Shown here one piece after another: positions 28,576-36,918 of a stretch of DNA of 64,000 bases (its first letter is position 1; the number at the start of each line of letters is the position of its first letter). The DNA lies in assembly GCF_016469335.1 (NCBI RefSeq), contig NZ_CP059888.1:3857899-3921898 (forward strand), written 5' to 3'. This stretch comes from Flocculibacter collagenilyticus. Lineage in GTDB: Bacteria > Pseudomonadota > Gammaproteobacteria > Enterobacterales > Alteromonadaceae. The notes under the pieces are model-generated. The model did no database searches and had not been told where the DNA came from. It saw only the letters and a list, made by a program, of their open reading frames with translations. Made by a program: the position numbers and the translations under genes.

Positions 28576-28604
28576 AGCCAGCCTAGTCATGTTCTAGGCT
28601 GGCT
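28576..28604 (+). other. Perfect 11-bp hairpin between the exporter genes and the two-component genes
   Basis: AGCCAGCCTAG pairs with CTAGGCTGGCT around a seven-base loop. No T-run follows, so it is not a standard terminator. It may be a partial terminator or a stabiliser that lowers expression of the regulator genes relative to the exporter. Confidence 0.5.
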
Positions 28605-28633
28605 AGCTGTGCCCGATTAAGAAGAATAACTGA

Positions 28634-30067
28634 ATGACCCACACTATTTTAATTGCCGACGACGACATCAATATTATCGCCAGCCTGAAATTTTTATTGG
28701 AAGATGACTTCACTGTTGTAGCTACCACCACGCCCAGCGCGACTAAAGCGGCATTGCAGCAGCAAACCATCGATTTAGTATTAATGGACATGAACTTCCA
28801 ACGCGACACCACGTCGGGCGAAGAAGGCTTAACGTTAATCGGCGAGTTGTTAGCACAACATCAAGCACATACTGACTCACGCTTACCCATCATTGTGATG
28901 ACCGGTTGGGCCACAATAGACATTGCCGTTAATGCACTAAAAGCAGGCGCGAGCGATTTTGTGCAAAAACCATGGAATGACGAACACCTTGTACATGCCA
29001 TTAAAACGCAATTACATATGATAGAAACCGAGCATCAAGTTGCTCGGCTTTCGCAACATAATAAACAGCTCAATGCACAACTAAGTGAACAGCTTACAGG
29101 TCTTAGCAACACAGCCACTGATCCAGGCTCAGCAATTATTGCAGTGTCACCTGTGATGCAACAGTTAATGCAACAGTTGCGTCAGCTCGCCCAGTCAGAC
29201 ATGAATATATTATTAACTGGTGAAAATGGCACAGGTAAAAGCTTACTGGCACATTACATTCACCAAGCTTCAGCTCGTCAAACACAGCCATTCATTGCAG
29301 TTAATATGGGTGCAATTCCCGATACTCTTTTTGAAAGTGAAATGTTTGGCCATAAAAAAGGCGCATTTACCGATGCGAAAGAAAACCGCATTGGTCGCTT
29401 TGAAATGGCGGATCACGGCACACTCTTTTTCGATGAGCTGGCCAATATTCCATTACCACAACAAGCAACGTTATTAAGGGTGTTAGAAGAAAAGTCCTTT
29501 GAACCTGTCGGCAGTAATCAAACCCTACATAGTGATGTGCGTGTGATTTCAGCCACAAACGCTAATTTAGACCAAGCGATTAAAGATAGTTTATTTCGCC
29601 AAGACTTATATTATCGTTTAAACACCATCGAATTACGTGTACCTGCACTGCGGGAACGCCAAACAGATATTATTCCTTTAGCGCAGCAGTTCTTGCAACA
29701 GCATTGCCATAAATATCGCAAAGCCAATATTGTATTAACCGAATCAGCAAAACACACACTCACTCATTATGCTTGGCCGGGGAATGTTCGCGAACTGAAT
29801 CACACCATGGAGCGGGCGGTATTTAGCGCCGTTAATAACAAGATTGAAGCCAGTCAACTTAGCTTAACCGCAGCTCCCACGCATGAAACTACCAGCACTC
29901 ACGCTTCACCCAATGACATACTGCTAACGTTAAACGAAATTGAACAACAAAGCATGATACAACGGCTGGAACACTTTAACGGTAACGTATCGCAAACAGC
30001 TAAGTCGCTTGGTTTAAGCCGCAGCGGTTATTATCGTCGCTTATCAAAATTTACCGAACCTTCTTAA
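28634..30067 (+). CDS. NtrC-type sigma-54-dependent response regulator
   Basis: 477 residues. Receiver domain with DDD at 9-11 and phospho-acceptor D52 (LVLMDMNF), the conserved T/K region (VMTGWA, VQKPWN). AAA+ domain with Walker A GENGTGKSLLA, the sigma-54 contact loop GAFTDA (about residue 243), Walker B GTLFFDEL and the arginine-finger region. The C-terminal Fis-type helix-turn-helix is QTAKSLGLSRSGYYRRL. It activates sigma-54 promoters; the promoter at 24023 in front of the exporter is the obvious target. Its stop is two bases from the kinase start. Confidence 0.93.
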   Translation: MTHTILIADDDINIIASLKFLLEDDFTVVATTTPSATKAALQQQTIDLVLMDMNFQRDTTSGEEGLTLIGELLAQHQAHTDSRLPIIVMTGWATIDIAVNALKAGASDFVQKPWNDEHLVHAIKTQLHMIETEHQVARLSQHNKQLNAQLSEQLTGLSNTATDPGSAIIAVSPVMQQLMQQLRQLAQSDMNILLTGENGTGKSLLAHYIHQASARQTQPFIAVNMGAIPDTLFESEMFGHKKGAFTDAKENRIGRFEMADHGTLFFDELANIPLPQQATLLRVLEEKSFEPVGSNQTLHSDVRVISATNANLDQAIKDSLFRQDLYYRLNTIELRVPALRERQTDIIPLAQQFLQQHCHKYRKANIVLTESAKHTLTHYAWPGNVRELNHTMERAVFSAVNNKIEASQLSLTAAPTHETTSTHASPNDILLTLNEIEQQSMIQRLEHFNGNVSQTAKSLGLSRSGYYRRLSKFTEPS

Positions 30068-30069
30068 TC

Positions 30070-31641
30070 ATGGCATTTACATTTACTCATACCCAACAAG
30101 GGTTAGTGTTACTCGCAGCAATTCCCAGTTTGCTCATCGCGGCCATTTCATTATGGTGGTCTGGTATTTCGGTGTATCTCATCATTTGTACAATGATAAT
30201 ACTTGCTCTTGTGATCAGCTACGCAACCTATGCCGTGCAGCAAAACACCGAGCAACAGTTGCACACCATTTCAAACTTAGTAGAAGCAATGATTGAAGGC
30301 GATTATTCATTGCGTGGTAGACAACATAAAAGCCAAGCATTTACCGACTTATTAGCACAAATAAACTTACTCGCTGAAACACTACAACAGCATAAAATGA
30401 GTGCACAAGAGAGCCAGTTATTATTAGAAAAAGTCATTGAGCAGATGGATGCGATGATTTTTAGCTGCAATAAACACGGGCAAGTCATTATGGCCAACCG
30501 CGCAGCACAACGCCTATTGTTTAATACAAGAACAGCCGATACTTCTCTTTCTGACAACGTTCAAATAGCCGCAAGCTTGCTGCAAAAATTAGCGCTACCA
30601 AACAGTTCTGGCATTATTGAGCTACCGCTCATCCAGCACCATTCAAATGGGGAGTTAACGTCAGATAAGCGGGACGATGCCACACTCGTTGATACCAGCT
30701 GTTTTGTGTACCGAGATAGCTTTATGAGTCATGGAACCACGCATCAATTATATTTGATCACACGCGCAGACCGATTGTTACGCGAGCAAGAGCGACAAGC
30801 ATGGCAGAGTTTACTTCGCGTACTCAGCCATGAATTAAATAATTCATTAGCGCCGATCATCAGTTTTAGCCACACCATGCGTAATAAACTCGCCCGCCTT
30901 GCAGAACAACAACATAACACAAGCAATGACAATGAAACACAATCAACGATTAATCACACCTTGCTGCAATTTAATGACGGCCTCAATATTATTCATGAAC
31001 GCGGTCAATCACTACAGCGCTTCATTGCCCAGTATAGCCAGCTTACTCATTTACCCAACCCACAGCGACAACCTACAGATTGGCGGGCTCTGATCAATAA
31101 AACTTGCTCATTAATGGTCGAAGCCGATCATCAGCTAAACATCGACTGTAGCCAACTAAGTCAGCACTCAACTGACAACGCACTGCCTCACGAGGTATAT
31201 GTTGACCCTCAACAAATAGAACAAGTGCTTATCAACCTACTAAAAAATGCAAAAGAAGCCAGCGTCCAAGCTAATACCCCTGACAATACCTCATTGCCGA
31301 GTACAAATACGCCTCCGATAAAAATAAGCGCACATGTGAGCAATACCGCATCGTTTTCTACGCAATCAAACTCTAAAAAACAACAACGCCACCAAACACA
31401 GTTACACATACAAATTGAAGACTCAGGAACCGGGATCGCTAACCTAAATAATTTATTTGTGCCTTTCTACACCACAAAAACACAAGGTAGCGGTATTGGT
31501 TTAACCTTATCGCGACAAATCATCCAAAACCACAATGGTCAGTTATCACTAAAAAATAAACTCGATGGTGATGGTGCCGTCGCCACCATCGTATTACCGC
31601 TTATTCCAACGTCTCAATCTTCACTTAACGCTGAAAAATAA
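30070..31641 (+). CDS. NtrY-like sensor histidine kinase
   Basis: 523 residues. There are two membrane helices at the N-terminus (about 10-55) with almost no periplasmic loop, a HAMP-like linker, a PAS-like region (LLEKVIEQMDAMIFSC, MANRAAQRLL), the H-box LSHELNNSLAPI, an N-box NLLKNAKEAS and G-boxes EDSGTGIANL and GSGIGLTLSRQII. A serine/threonine/asparagine-rich insert separates the N-box from the first G-box. With so little outside the membrane it probably senses an event in or near the membrane. It is translationally coupled to the response regulator and is its partner. Confidence 0.92.
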   Translation: MAFTFTHTQQGLVLLAAIPSLLIAAISLWWSGISVYLIICTMIILALVISYATYAVQQNTEQQLHTISNLVEAMIEGDYSLRGRQHKSQAFTDLLAQINLLAETLQQHKMSAQESQLLLEKVIEQMDAMIFSCNKHGQVIMANRAAQRLLFNTRTADTSLSDNVQIAASLLQKLALPNSSGIIELPLIQHHSNGELTSDKRDDATLVDTSCFVYRDSFMSHGTTHQLYLITRADRLLREQERQAWQSLLRVLSHELNNSLAPIISFSHTMRNKLARLAEQQHNTSNDNETQSTINHTLLQFNDGLNIIHERGQSLQRFIAQYSQLTHLPNPQRQPTDWRALINKTCSLMVEADHQLNIDCSQLSQHSTDNALPHEVYVDPQQIEQVLINLLKNAKEASVQANTPDNTSLPSTNTPPIKISAHVSNTASFSTQSNSKKQQRHQTQLHIQIEDSGTGIANLNNLFVPFYTTKTQGSGIGLTLSRQIIQNHNGQLSLKNKLDGDGAVATIVLPLIPTSQSSLNAEK

Positions 31642-31772
31642 ACTGTTTTAGTAAGCGTCAGGCTGGTTAGTTAACGTACAAACACACATTAAAAAAGATA
31701 AAATTAAGTAAGTTCGGTAAGATAGCTCGCAAAGACGCGCGTTTTTTTATAGAATTCGAAGCCTAAATTTGC

Positions 31773-31847
31773 GCTCTCGTAGTGAAATGGATATCACGTG
31801 ACTCTCCGGAAGTTAAGTTGCAGGTTCGATTCCTGCCGAGAGCGCCA
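31773..31847 (+). tRNA. tRNA-Arg (anticodon CCG)
   Basis: A cloverleaf of 75 bases with encoded CCA. The acceptor GCTCTCG pairs with CGAGAGC. The D-stem is GTG/CAC with GG in the loop. The anticodon stem is TGACT/AGTTA with loop CTCCGGA, giving CCG (reads CGG codons). The T-arm is GCAGG-TTCGATT-CCTGC. It is a single tRNA gene. The rest of 31642-31942 holds only a minus-strand terminator. Confidence 0.93.
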
Positions 31848-31880
31848 TTTTTAGCCAGCCTTCCCTCTCGATAAAGTACA

Positions 31881-31914
31881 AAAAAAGCGCAACAAAATAT
31901 TTATTCTGTTACGC
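31881..31914 (-). terminator. Rho-independent terminator of the yihI-DUF2489 transcript
   Basis: On the minus strand GCGTAACA pairs with TGTTGCGC (one G-U pair) around a 12-base loop, followed by a run of T. It lies directly downstream of the DUF2489 stop. Confidence 0.75.
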
Positions 31915-31942
31915 CCCGCTAAACTTCAATATCGATGTTTAT

Positions 31943-32434
31943 TTAATGAATACTGGTTGATGGTCTATCAAAGCTCACTATCAGCTGTTCTAAATCAATT
32001 ACCACTTGCTCTTCGTGCTTGTCTTCCGCACGGTAGCGCTCCATATCCATTTTTCTAATTTCTTTTTTGCTGTATTTGTTACGCGCTTCATGCGTTGGCA
32101 TGTCTTTAATTGCATCGTACATGGCAAATACGCCGGGATATAAACGTTGATAATCTGGTTTAGGATCCTCAAGGTAATACTCGAGTAACATCCAAATTCT
32201 TAAACAGCCTTCCGACATTTCACATTGTTTTTCTAGCATGGCTTTTGCGATAAACACTATGCTTTCTCGCATCGACTCTTTGCGCTCTTCACGCTTAGCT
32301 AATGCAGCTTGTTGCTGCTTTTGTTGTTTAATAGATTGCTGTTTAACCTGCCATAACAGCTTGCCAGCATAATAAGAGAGTGCAGCAATAATTGATGCAC
32401 CAATCACAATGGCGATAAGCCAATAAGCATTCAT
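31943..32434 (-). CDS. DUF2489 membrane-anchored protein
   Basis: 163 residues. One N-terminal membrane helix (about 4-26, LIAIVIGASIIAALSYYAGKLLW), a lysine/glutamine-rich coiled segment, then the DUF2489 core (IVFIAKAMLEKQCEMSEGCLRIWMLL, YPGVFAMYDAIKDMPTHEARN). No function has been established for this family. It lies 33 bases after yihI, an arrangement typical of Shewanella- and Vibrio-type genomes, and the two probably share a transcript. Confidence 0.85.
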   Translation of the reverse strand: MNAYWLIAIVIGASIIAALSYYAGKLLWQVKQQSIKQQKQQQAALAKREERKESMRESIVFIAKAMLEKQCEMSEGCLRIWMLLEYYLEDPKPDYQRLYPGVFAMYDAIKDMPTHEARNKYSKKEIRKMDMERYRAEDKHEEQVVIDLEQLIVSFDRPSTSIH

Positions 32435-32467
32435 TTAATAGTACCTATGTTGCTCATACCGATAGTG

Positions 32468-33013
32468 TTATAGCTTATCTTTCTCAGCTTGGTAATCATC
32501 TTCCCAGCCTAGTTTATCGATATTAGAAAGCGGATCGTCGCTCTCTTCTTCTTCGTCTAAGCCTAAGATTTCATACAGCTCTGCATGACGCGCCATTTGC
32601 TTATTAAAGAATTTAGCTTCTTTGCCCTGCAAAATTTCGCCATTTTCTACTCGCTCCATTAGCGCTAGCAGCTGTTCATTTGATTCAATTGCAGCTAATT
32701 CTTGCTCTGGTGTTAACTTTTCAGCGTTATCTACTTTCTTCAATTTAACTTGCGGCTTTAAATCTTCACGTAGTTTAGGTTCTTCAACAGGCGTTAACGC
32801 AATTGGAGTACGGCTACCATGGCGCTTGTCTTGGTTTTTATTAGCTTGCTGGCTTGTTGGTGCCTTAGTCGCATCAATTGAATGGCGACTACCCGGCTTA
32901 TTGCCTTTGCGCTTTTTGGCTTTCGGATCAACGACAGTGCGGTCTTGTTCTTCTTTTGGTAATTTACGAGGGGCCAACGGGCCAGATTTACGAGATTTCT
33001 TTATACGAGTCAT
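32468..33013 (-). CDS. yihI: YihI, activator of the GTPase Der
   Basis: 181 residues. The N-terminal half is highly basic and low in complexity (MTRIKKSRKSGPLAPRKL, KKRKGNKPGSRHS), the C-terminal half acidic and helical (LTPEQELAAIESNEQLLALMERVENG, EEEESDDPLSNID), the two-part layout of YihI. In E. coli it stimulates Der GTPase and tunes 50S ribosome assembly. The genomic order engB / csr-type RNA / yihI seen here parallels the E. coli order yihA-csrC-yihI. Confidence 0.9.
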   Translation of the reverse strand: MTRIKKSRKSGPLAPRKLPKEEQDRTVVDPKAKKRKGNKPGSRHSIDATKAPTSQQANKNQDKRHGSRTPIALTPVEEPKLREDLKPQVKLKKVDNAEKLTPEQELAAIESNEQLLALMERVENGEILQGKEAKFFNKQMARHAELYEILGLDEEEESDDPLSNIDKLGWEDDYQAEKDKL

Positions 33014-33097
33014 AATAGCTTCTTAGCGATACACAATTGCTTTTATTTTAACTCATTCACACGTTGCACGCATACGTATTTACCAGACTGATTAAAA

Positions 33098-33769
33098 TTA
33101 ACCAGTGCGCGATTGGAATAAGATGACATCATTACCCACATACTCTACGGAAAGATGATGTTTATCTGCTAAAAAATCAAACGTTTCACGGCTAAAAAAG
33201 CTAACGTGCGTGGGATCATTTTTGTAGTGCCATTGACTAAACCGAGCTTCGTCTATCACTAACTTGGTCATAATAACTAAGTGTCCTTGCGGCTTTAATA
33301 ATGAAAGCAGTTGTGCCCAACCTTCCGCAGGTTGATTAAAATGCTCTATCACTTCGGTACAAGTAACAAAATCGTATTGTCGCGACAATACTGCATTATC
33401 AGGATGATAGTAGTAATCGTATAGCGCAACGTTGTGCCCCGCAGCTTGCAGTAGCTCAGCCAGTGCAGGTGCTGGCCCACAACCAAAGTCGAGCCCACTC
33501 AATCTGGTTGAAACGGTTGATAGTCGCTCAAGCAACGGGTTAGCCGCACGTTGTAAAAAATTTACGTATCCACTATCAGTTACATCGTTCTCATGCTTGT
33601 CGTATTCCGCCTTCTCGTCCTCAGCAGATAAATGAAATTGCGCAGGCACAAAGACTAATGCGCACTGCACACAACGCAAATACTCCCGCTTTTTATCTTG
33701 ATGGAAGGGAGTGACTGTGAAGTGCGCACATAACGGGCAAGATAAATTTGGCTCTGATCGGTTAAACAT
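33098..33769 (-). CDS. Class I SAM-dependent methyltransferase with zinc-ribbon-like start
   Basis: 223 residues. Four cysteines at the N-terminus (CPLCAHF, LRCVQC) form a probable zinc ribbon. They are followed by a Rossmann-type methyltransferase core: LDFGCGPAP (SAM motif I), a later VTCTEVIEHFNQPAEGWAQL and LKPQGHLVIMTKL. The histidine- and tyrosine-rich stretch YDYYYHPDN takes the place of the usual acidic motif II. The substrate is unknown. It lies between yihI and the predicted csr RNA, transcribed in the same direction as both. Confidence 0.82.
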   Translation of the reverse strand: MFNRSEPNLSCPLCAHFTVTPFHQDKKREYLRCVQCALVFVPAQFHLSAEDEKAEYDKHENDVTDSGYVNFLQRAANPLLERLSTVSTRLSGLDFGCGPAPALAELLQAAGHNVALYDYYYHPDNAVLSRQYDFVTCTEVIEHFNQPAEGWAQLLSLLKPQGHLVIMTKLVIDEARFSQWHYKNDPTHVSFFSRETFDFLADKHHLSVEYVGNDVILFQSRTG

Positions 33770-33840
33770 GATTAATTACTTTAGCGGTTAAAGATACGAA
33801 GGCGTAAGTTGAAAGGCAGTGTAATGTAAACAGCGCATAT

Positions 33841-33872
33841 AAAAAAGGCGAAAGAGTTAAACTCTTCCGCCT
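33841..33872 (-). terminator. Rho-independent terminator of the predicted csr-type RNA
   Basis: On the minus strand AGGCGGAAGAG pairs with CTCTTTCGCCT (one G-U pair) and is followed by TTTTTT. No protein gene ends just upstream on this strand, so it points to an RNA gene. Confidence 0.8.
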
Positions 33873-34250
33873 ATTAATTTAGTGTCGCACAGCTTAATCA
33901 GCTTAGCGCATTTATGACACTCGTACCATTTCGACTACAATTCTACATGGAGTTCCATCCCTAAAGTCGACACCCCTGTCTTAGTCTTTATTAGTTATCC
34001 GTATTTTTTTTGTTTAACATCCGTGTATGTATTTCTTTTTATTGGTCTTCCGCTAACGCTTTCTTAGTTCGTCCCTAGAGCATCCCTATCGTATAGCAGC
34101 AAATACATCATTGTTGTGTATTTCTCTATACCCAATTAGGGTCACTTCCTTCTTTCGCTATCCTAGTCGTTTTGCCCTGCTTTATTATTTTTTTATTGTT
34201 ATTATTTTTGTTGCTAAGCTCAGTGGTTTAATACAGTTAAATCTAACTGC
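33841..34250 (-). ncRNA. Predicted CsrB/CsrC-type regulatory RNA
   Basis: A 1-kb gap without a credible ORF. On the minus strand there are about ten GGA motifs in 300 bases (forms AGGGAT, AGGGAC, CGGAT, AGGAT, GCGGAAG), roughly three times the number expected at this base composition. GGA is the core of CsrA-binding sites; such RNAs sequester CsrA. A strong terminator marks the 3' end and a GacA/UvrY-like box lies upstream. The setting engB / RNA / yihI is that of csrC in E. coli. The 5' end is not determined (about 34250 is a guess from the usual distance to the box). No further feature is seen up to 34771. Confidence 0.65.
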
Positions 34251-34439
34251 CAACCCTGTTGTTAAACGACGGTAAACAATTTACTGAATCCTCAATTTCA
34301 AACAACACCTTTTTACAAAAAAAATGAACTTTTTTTAAAGCGATTAAAAAAAGACCTATATTTTCAATAGTTAATGTTAAAAATAAATTTAATTAAGGCA
34401 ATCTCTTACATTTATTAATGGGTAAAGTCTTACATATTT

Positions 34440-34457
34440 TGTGAGAGATATCTTACG
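34440..34457. promoter_or_regulatory. GacA/UvrY-like upstream activating site
   Basis: TGTGAG-N6-CTTACG matches the inverted repeat TGTAAG-N6-CTTACA, bound by GacA/UvrY upstream of rsm/csr RNA genes, at 10 of 12 positions. Its distance of about 190 bases from the assumed RNA start is usual for such sites. Confidence 0.6.
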
Positions 34458-34771
34458 AGCGGGAATAGCTAAAACAGCATCTAGAAGGCTATTTGAATTT
34501 TTTATTAACAATTTCAATCACTAATTAGTTAATATTATTTGGCAGCATGACAATCGCTAACAATAAAGCCAAAAGCGGTCTTACCAATGAACCTAAATTA
34601 TAGATAGGGTCACAAATTTATTTTTCAACTGATCAAGAGCACTTTTATGCTTTTTTACTCCGTCACCAGCGCTATATATTAAAGATTAGCGATACATAAA
34701 CAAAAAGGGCAGCCGTTTAGCTACCCTTAATACAAGTTTAAACGCTTTATCAGCGCGATATTTACATCTGA

Positions 34772-35398
34772 CTAGTGTAAACCAGCAACATACTTAGAAA
34801 GAATTTCAATATCTTCATCAGTTAGCTTTTTAGCAATGTCGCGCATAATGGCATTCATGTCGTTTGCACGCTCACCACTACGGAATTTTTCTAACTGAAT
34901 TTTTGTATAATTTGCATGTTGGAAAGATATCATAGGAAAGCCTGCAAGACTTTGACCTACACCACGCGGACCATGACACGCCTGACAAGCAGGAATACCA
35001 CGCTCTAAGTCGCCACCACGGTATAACGCTTCACCTTTTTCAATCACGTTTTCTGGTGTTGCACCTTGCGTCATGGTTTGGCTAGCAAAAAATGCTGATA
35101 CATCTTTCATATCTTGATCAGATAACGGCATCGCCATCCCACCCATTACTGGGTCAACTCGGCCTTCGCTACCGCCAGACGTCATGCCTAATTTAAATTC
35201 TTTTAATTGCTTATAAATGTACTCAGCATGTTGCCCTGCAATTTTAGGGTACATATCAACCATACTATTACCATCAGCACCATGACAAGCGGCACACGTT
35301 GCTGCCTTTGCTTTTCCAGCTTCTGGATCGCCCTCAGCCGCGTTTACACCGCCGACTAGCCCTACTAACAAAGTTAAAGATAGTGCAAATTTCTTCAT
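34772..35398 (-). CDS. Cytochrome c4 (periplasmic dihaem)
   Basis: 208 residues from ATG 35398, which has AGAG at -10 and opens into a signal peptide (MKKFALSLTLLVGLVGGVNA); an in-frame upstream ATG at 35425 is less likely. Two haem-binding motifs, CAACH and CQACH, head two similar halves with methionine ligands in the VMGGMAMPLSD and DMNAIMRDIA regions. Length and twin-domain layout match cytochrome c4, which passes electrons to terminal oxidases such as cbb3. It is divergent from engB, a frequent arrangement in gammaproteobacteria. Confidence 0.92.
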   Translation of the reverse strand: MKKFALSLTLLVGLVGGVNAAEGDPEAGKAKAATCAACHGADGNSMVDMYPKIAGQHAEYIYKQLKEFKLGMTSGGSEGRVDPVMGGMAMPLSDQDMKDVSAFFASQTMTQGATPENVIEKGEALYRGGDLERGIPACQACHGPRGVGQSLAGFPMISFQHANYTKIQLEKFRSGERANDMNAIMRDIAKKLTDEDIEILSKYVAGLH

Positions 35399-35654
35399 GG
35401 TTATTTCTCTGTTTTGTCCCTGCATGTGCTGGCAGGCAAGTTATATTTATTTATGAACCGCTATATTTTACACAAATATTATGGCAGTAAAACTTCTAAT
35501 GACAAAATTTCATAGAAAAACAACCCTCTTTCGTTGTTTCTTGGCTCAAAAGTTATGATTAGTTCTGATTTTGTACTAAACCGACTATAGCACCACCATT
35601 GTGCACCCTAGGGTGATACAGTAAAATAGCGCGAAATTTATATAGGAGCTTAGC

Positions 35655-36350
35655 GTGGCTAAATCTCGATTCAATTACACAGGCGCAACGTTTTTAACTA
35701 GCGCGCCAGATATTCGCAGACTACCTAACGGTGGAATGGAAGTCGCATTTGCTGGTCGTTCTAACGCCGGTAAATCTAGTGCCTTAAACACGCTAACTCA
35801 CCAGAAAGGTTTAGCAAGAACCAGTAAAACCCCGGGTCGTACTCAGCTTATTAATGCGTTTGATATTGGCGAAGATCGCCGCCTTATCGACTTACCTGGC
35901 TATGGCTTTGCAAAAGTACCACTAGAAATGAAGCTGAAATGGCAAAAATCATTAGGTGAATACTTAGAAAAGCGCGAATGCTTACGTGGCTTAGTGGTAT
36001 TAATGGACATTCGCCATCCGATGAAAGATCTCGATCAAGATTTAATTTTTTGGGCGGTAGACAGCAATATCCCTGTTTTAGTGCTACTTACCAAGGCAGA
36101 TAAATTAAAATCCGGTAAGCGCAAAGCGGAACTGTTAAAAATTCGCGAAGCTTCACTCGCTTTCCAAGGTGATGTTACGGTGCACGCCTTTTCATCGTTA
36201 AAACACTTCGGGGTGAAAGAGCTATCGCAAAAACTTGATGAATGGTTCAGTGATGATTTTGGCCAAGATAACGCAGCAGCCAATGGCGCAAACAGTGAAG
36301 AGGCTCAGCACATCAGCACACTAGCTGACGAAGACGATCAAGCTTCATAG
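35655..36350 (+). CDS. engB: Ribosome-assembly GTPase EngB (YihA/YsxC)
   Basis: 231 residues. G1 GRSNAGKSS, the switch region [13 protein letters not shown]3 [10 protein letters not shown] and G4 TKAD are all present. It is required for assembly of the 50S subunit. The C-terminus has an acidic extension of about 25 residues ([20 protein letters not shown]) beyond the usual end. The ATG or GTG choice is clear: GTG 35655 follows TAGGAGCTTAGC. Confidence 0.95.
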   Translation: MAKSRFNYTGATFLTSAPDIRRLPNGGMEVAFAGRSNAGKSSALNTLTHQKGLARTSKTPGRTQLINAFDIGEDRRLIDLPGYGFAKVPLEMKLKWQKSLGEYLEKRECLRGLVVLMDIRHPMKDLDQDLIFWAVDSNIPVLVLLTKADKLKSGKRKAELLKIREASLAFQGDVTVHAFSSLKHFGVKELSQKLDEWFSDDFGQDNAAANGANSEEAQHISTLADEDDQAS

Positions 36351-36390
36351 ACTCAAAAATAAGCCCGTATCATAAGCCCACACCATAGAT

Positions 36391-36421
36391 AAGCTGCAAA
36401 TCAACTTTTGCAGCTTTTTTT
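36391..36421 (+). terminator. Rho-independent terminator after engB
   Basis: AAGCTGCAAA pairs with TTTGCAGCTT (10 bp), followed by TTTTT. Confidence 0.88.
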
Positions 36422-36594
36422 CGCCAAGCCACTAGCCGCAAATATTTTCATTCAAACGCTACTACACCCTTCAATCAAAACCCGTCAATCAAAGAGTAAA
36501 GCACAGCCGCCTCTTAGTATGCTCCATCAACGCATTCAATAGTCGAAGATAGTCATACACAAGCATTACAGTATTATTCAGAAGAAAATCAGGC

Positions 36595-36626
36595 AAAAAA
36601 AAAACCAGCTGACAAATTCAGCTGGT
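36595..36626 (-). terminator. Intrinsic terminator of the candidate small RNA
   Basis: A perfect 9-bp stem (36604-36612 with 36618-36626), a five-base loop, and a long T-run on the minus strand. Confidence 0.85.
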
Positions 36627-36698
36627 TATAGCAATCGGGGAGAAGCTATTCAAATTGTTAAATCTACAGGGCGTTTTTAATCGAACAAATTAAAAACT
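36595..36698 (-). ncRNA. Candidate small RNA with a CUCCCC loop
   Basis: About 104 bases on the minus strand between engB and the helicase gene, with a promoter (-10 TATAAT) and an intrinsic terminator but no ORF. Predicted structure: a 5' hairpin GTTTTTAAT/ATTAAAAAC, a single-stranded middle, a 5-bp hairpin ATAGC/GCTAT whose 12-base loop contains CTCCCC (complementary to ribosome-binding sites), then the terminator ACCAGCTGA/TCAGCTGGT with nine T. This is the layout of an Hfq-dependent regulator. I do not recognise it as a known family. Confidence 0.6.
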
Positions 36699-36704
36699 GA
36701 TGCC

Positions 36705-36733
36705 ATTATACCCAACCAAATAAAAAATTAAAG
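36705..36733 (-). promoter_or_regulatory. Promoter of the candidate small RNA
   Basis: A perfect -10 TATAAT (36705-36710) with a weak -35 (TTTAAT or CTTTAA, spacing 16-17). The stretch CTTTAATTTT upstream is shared with the Spot 42 promoter at 44239. No other feature is seen in 36734-36918. Confidence 0.55.
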
Positions 36734-36918
36734 TATTTACTCTAATTTTTTATTTCTGTAAATTATTGGCTGGTTGTCTATATAGTAAACTTTCCGCATA
36801 ATAATGCTTGCCCTCTATATCGCGTCAACATCTCGATAGATTCAATAACCTGCAACAACTATATTTGTGGAGCAGTTGAACTACCAAGAAGTTTTAGTAA
36901 CCTTATTGTGGAATCTTT

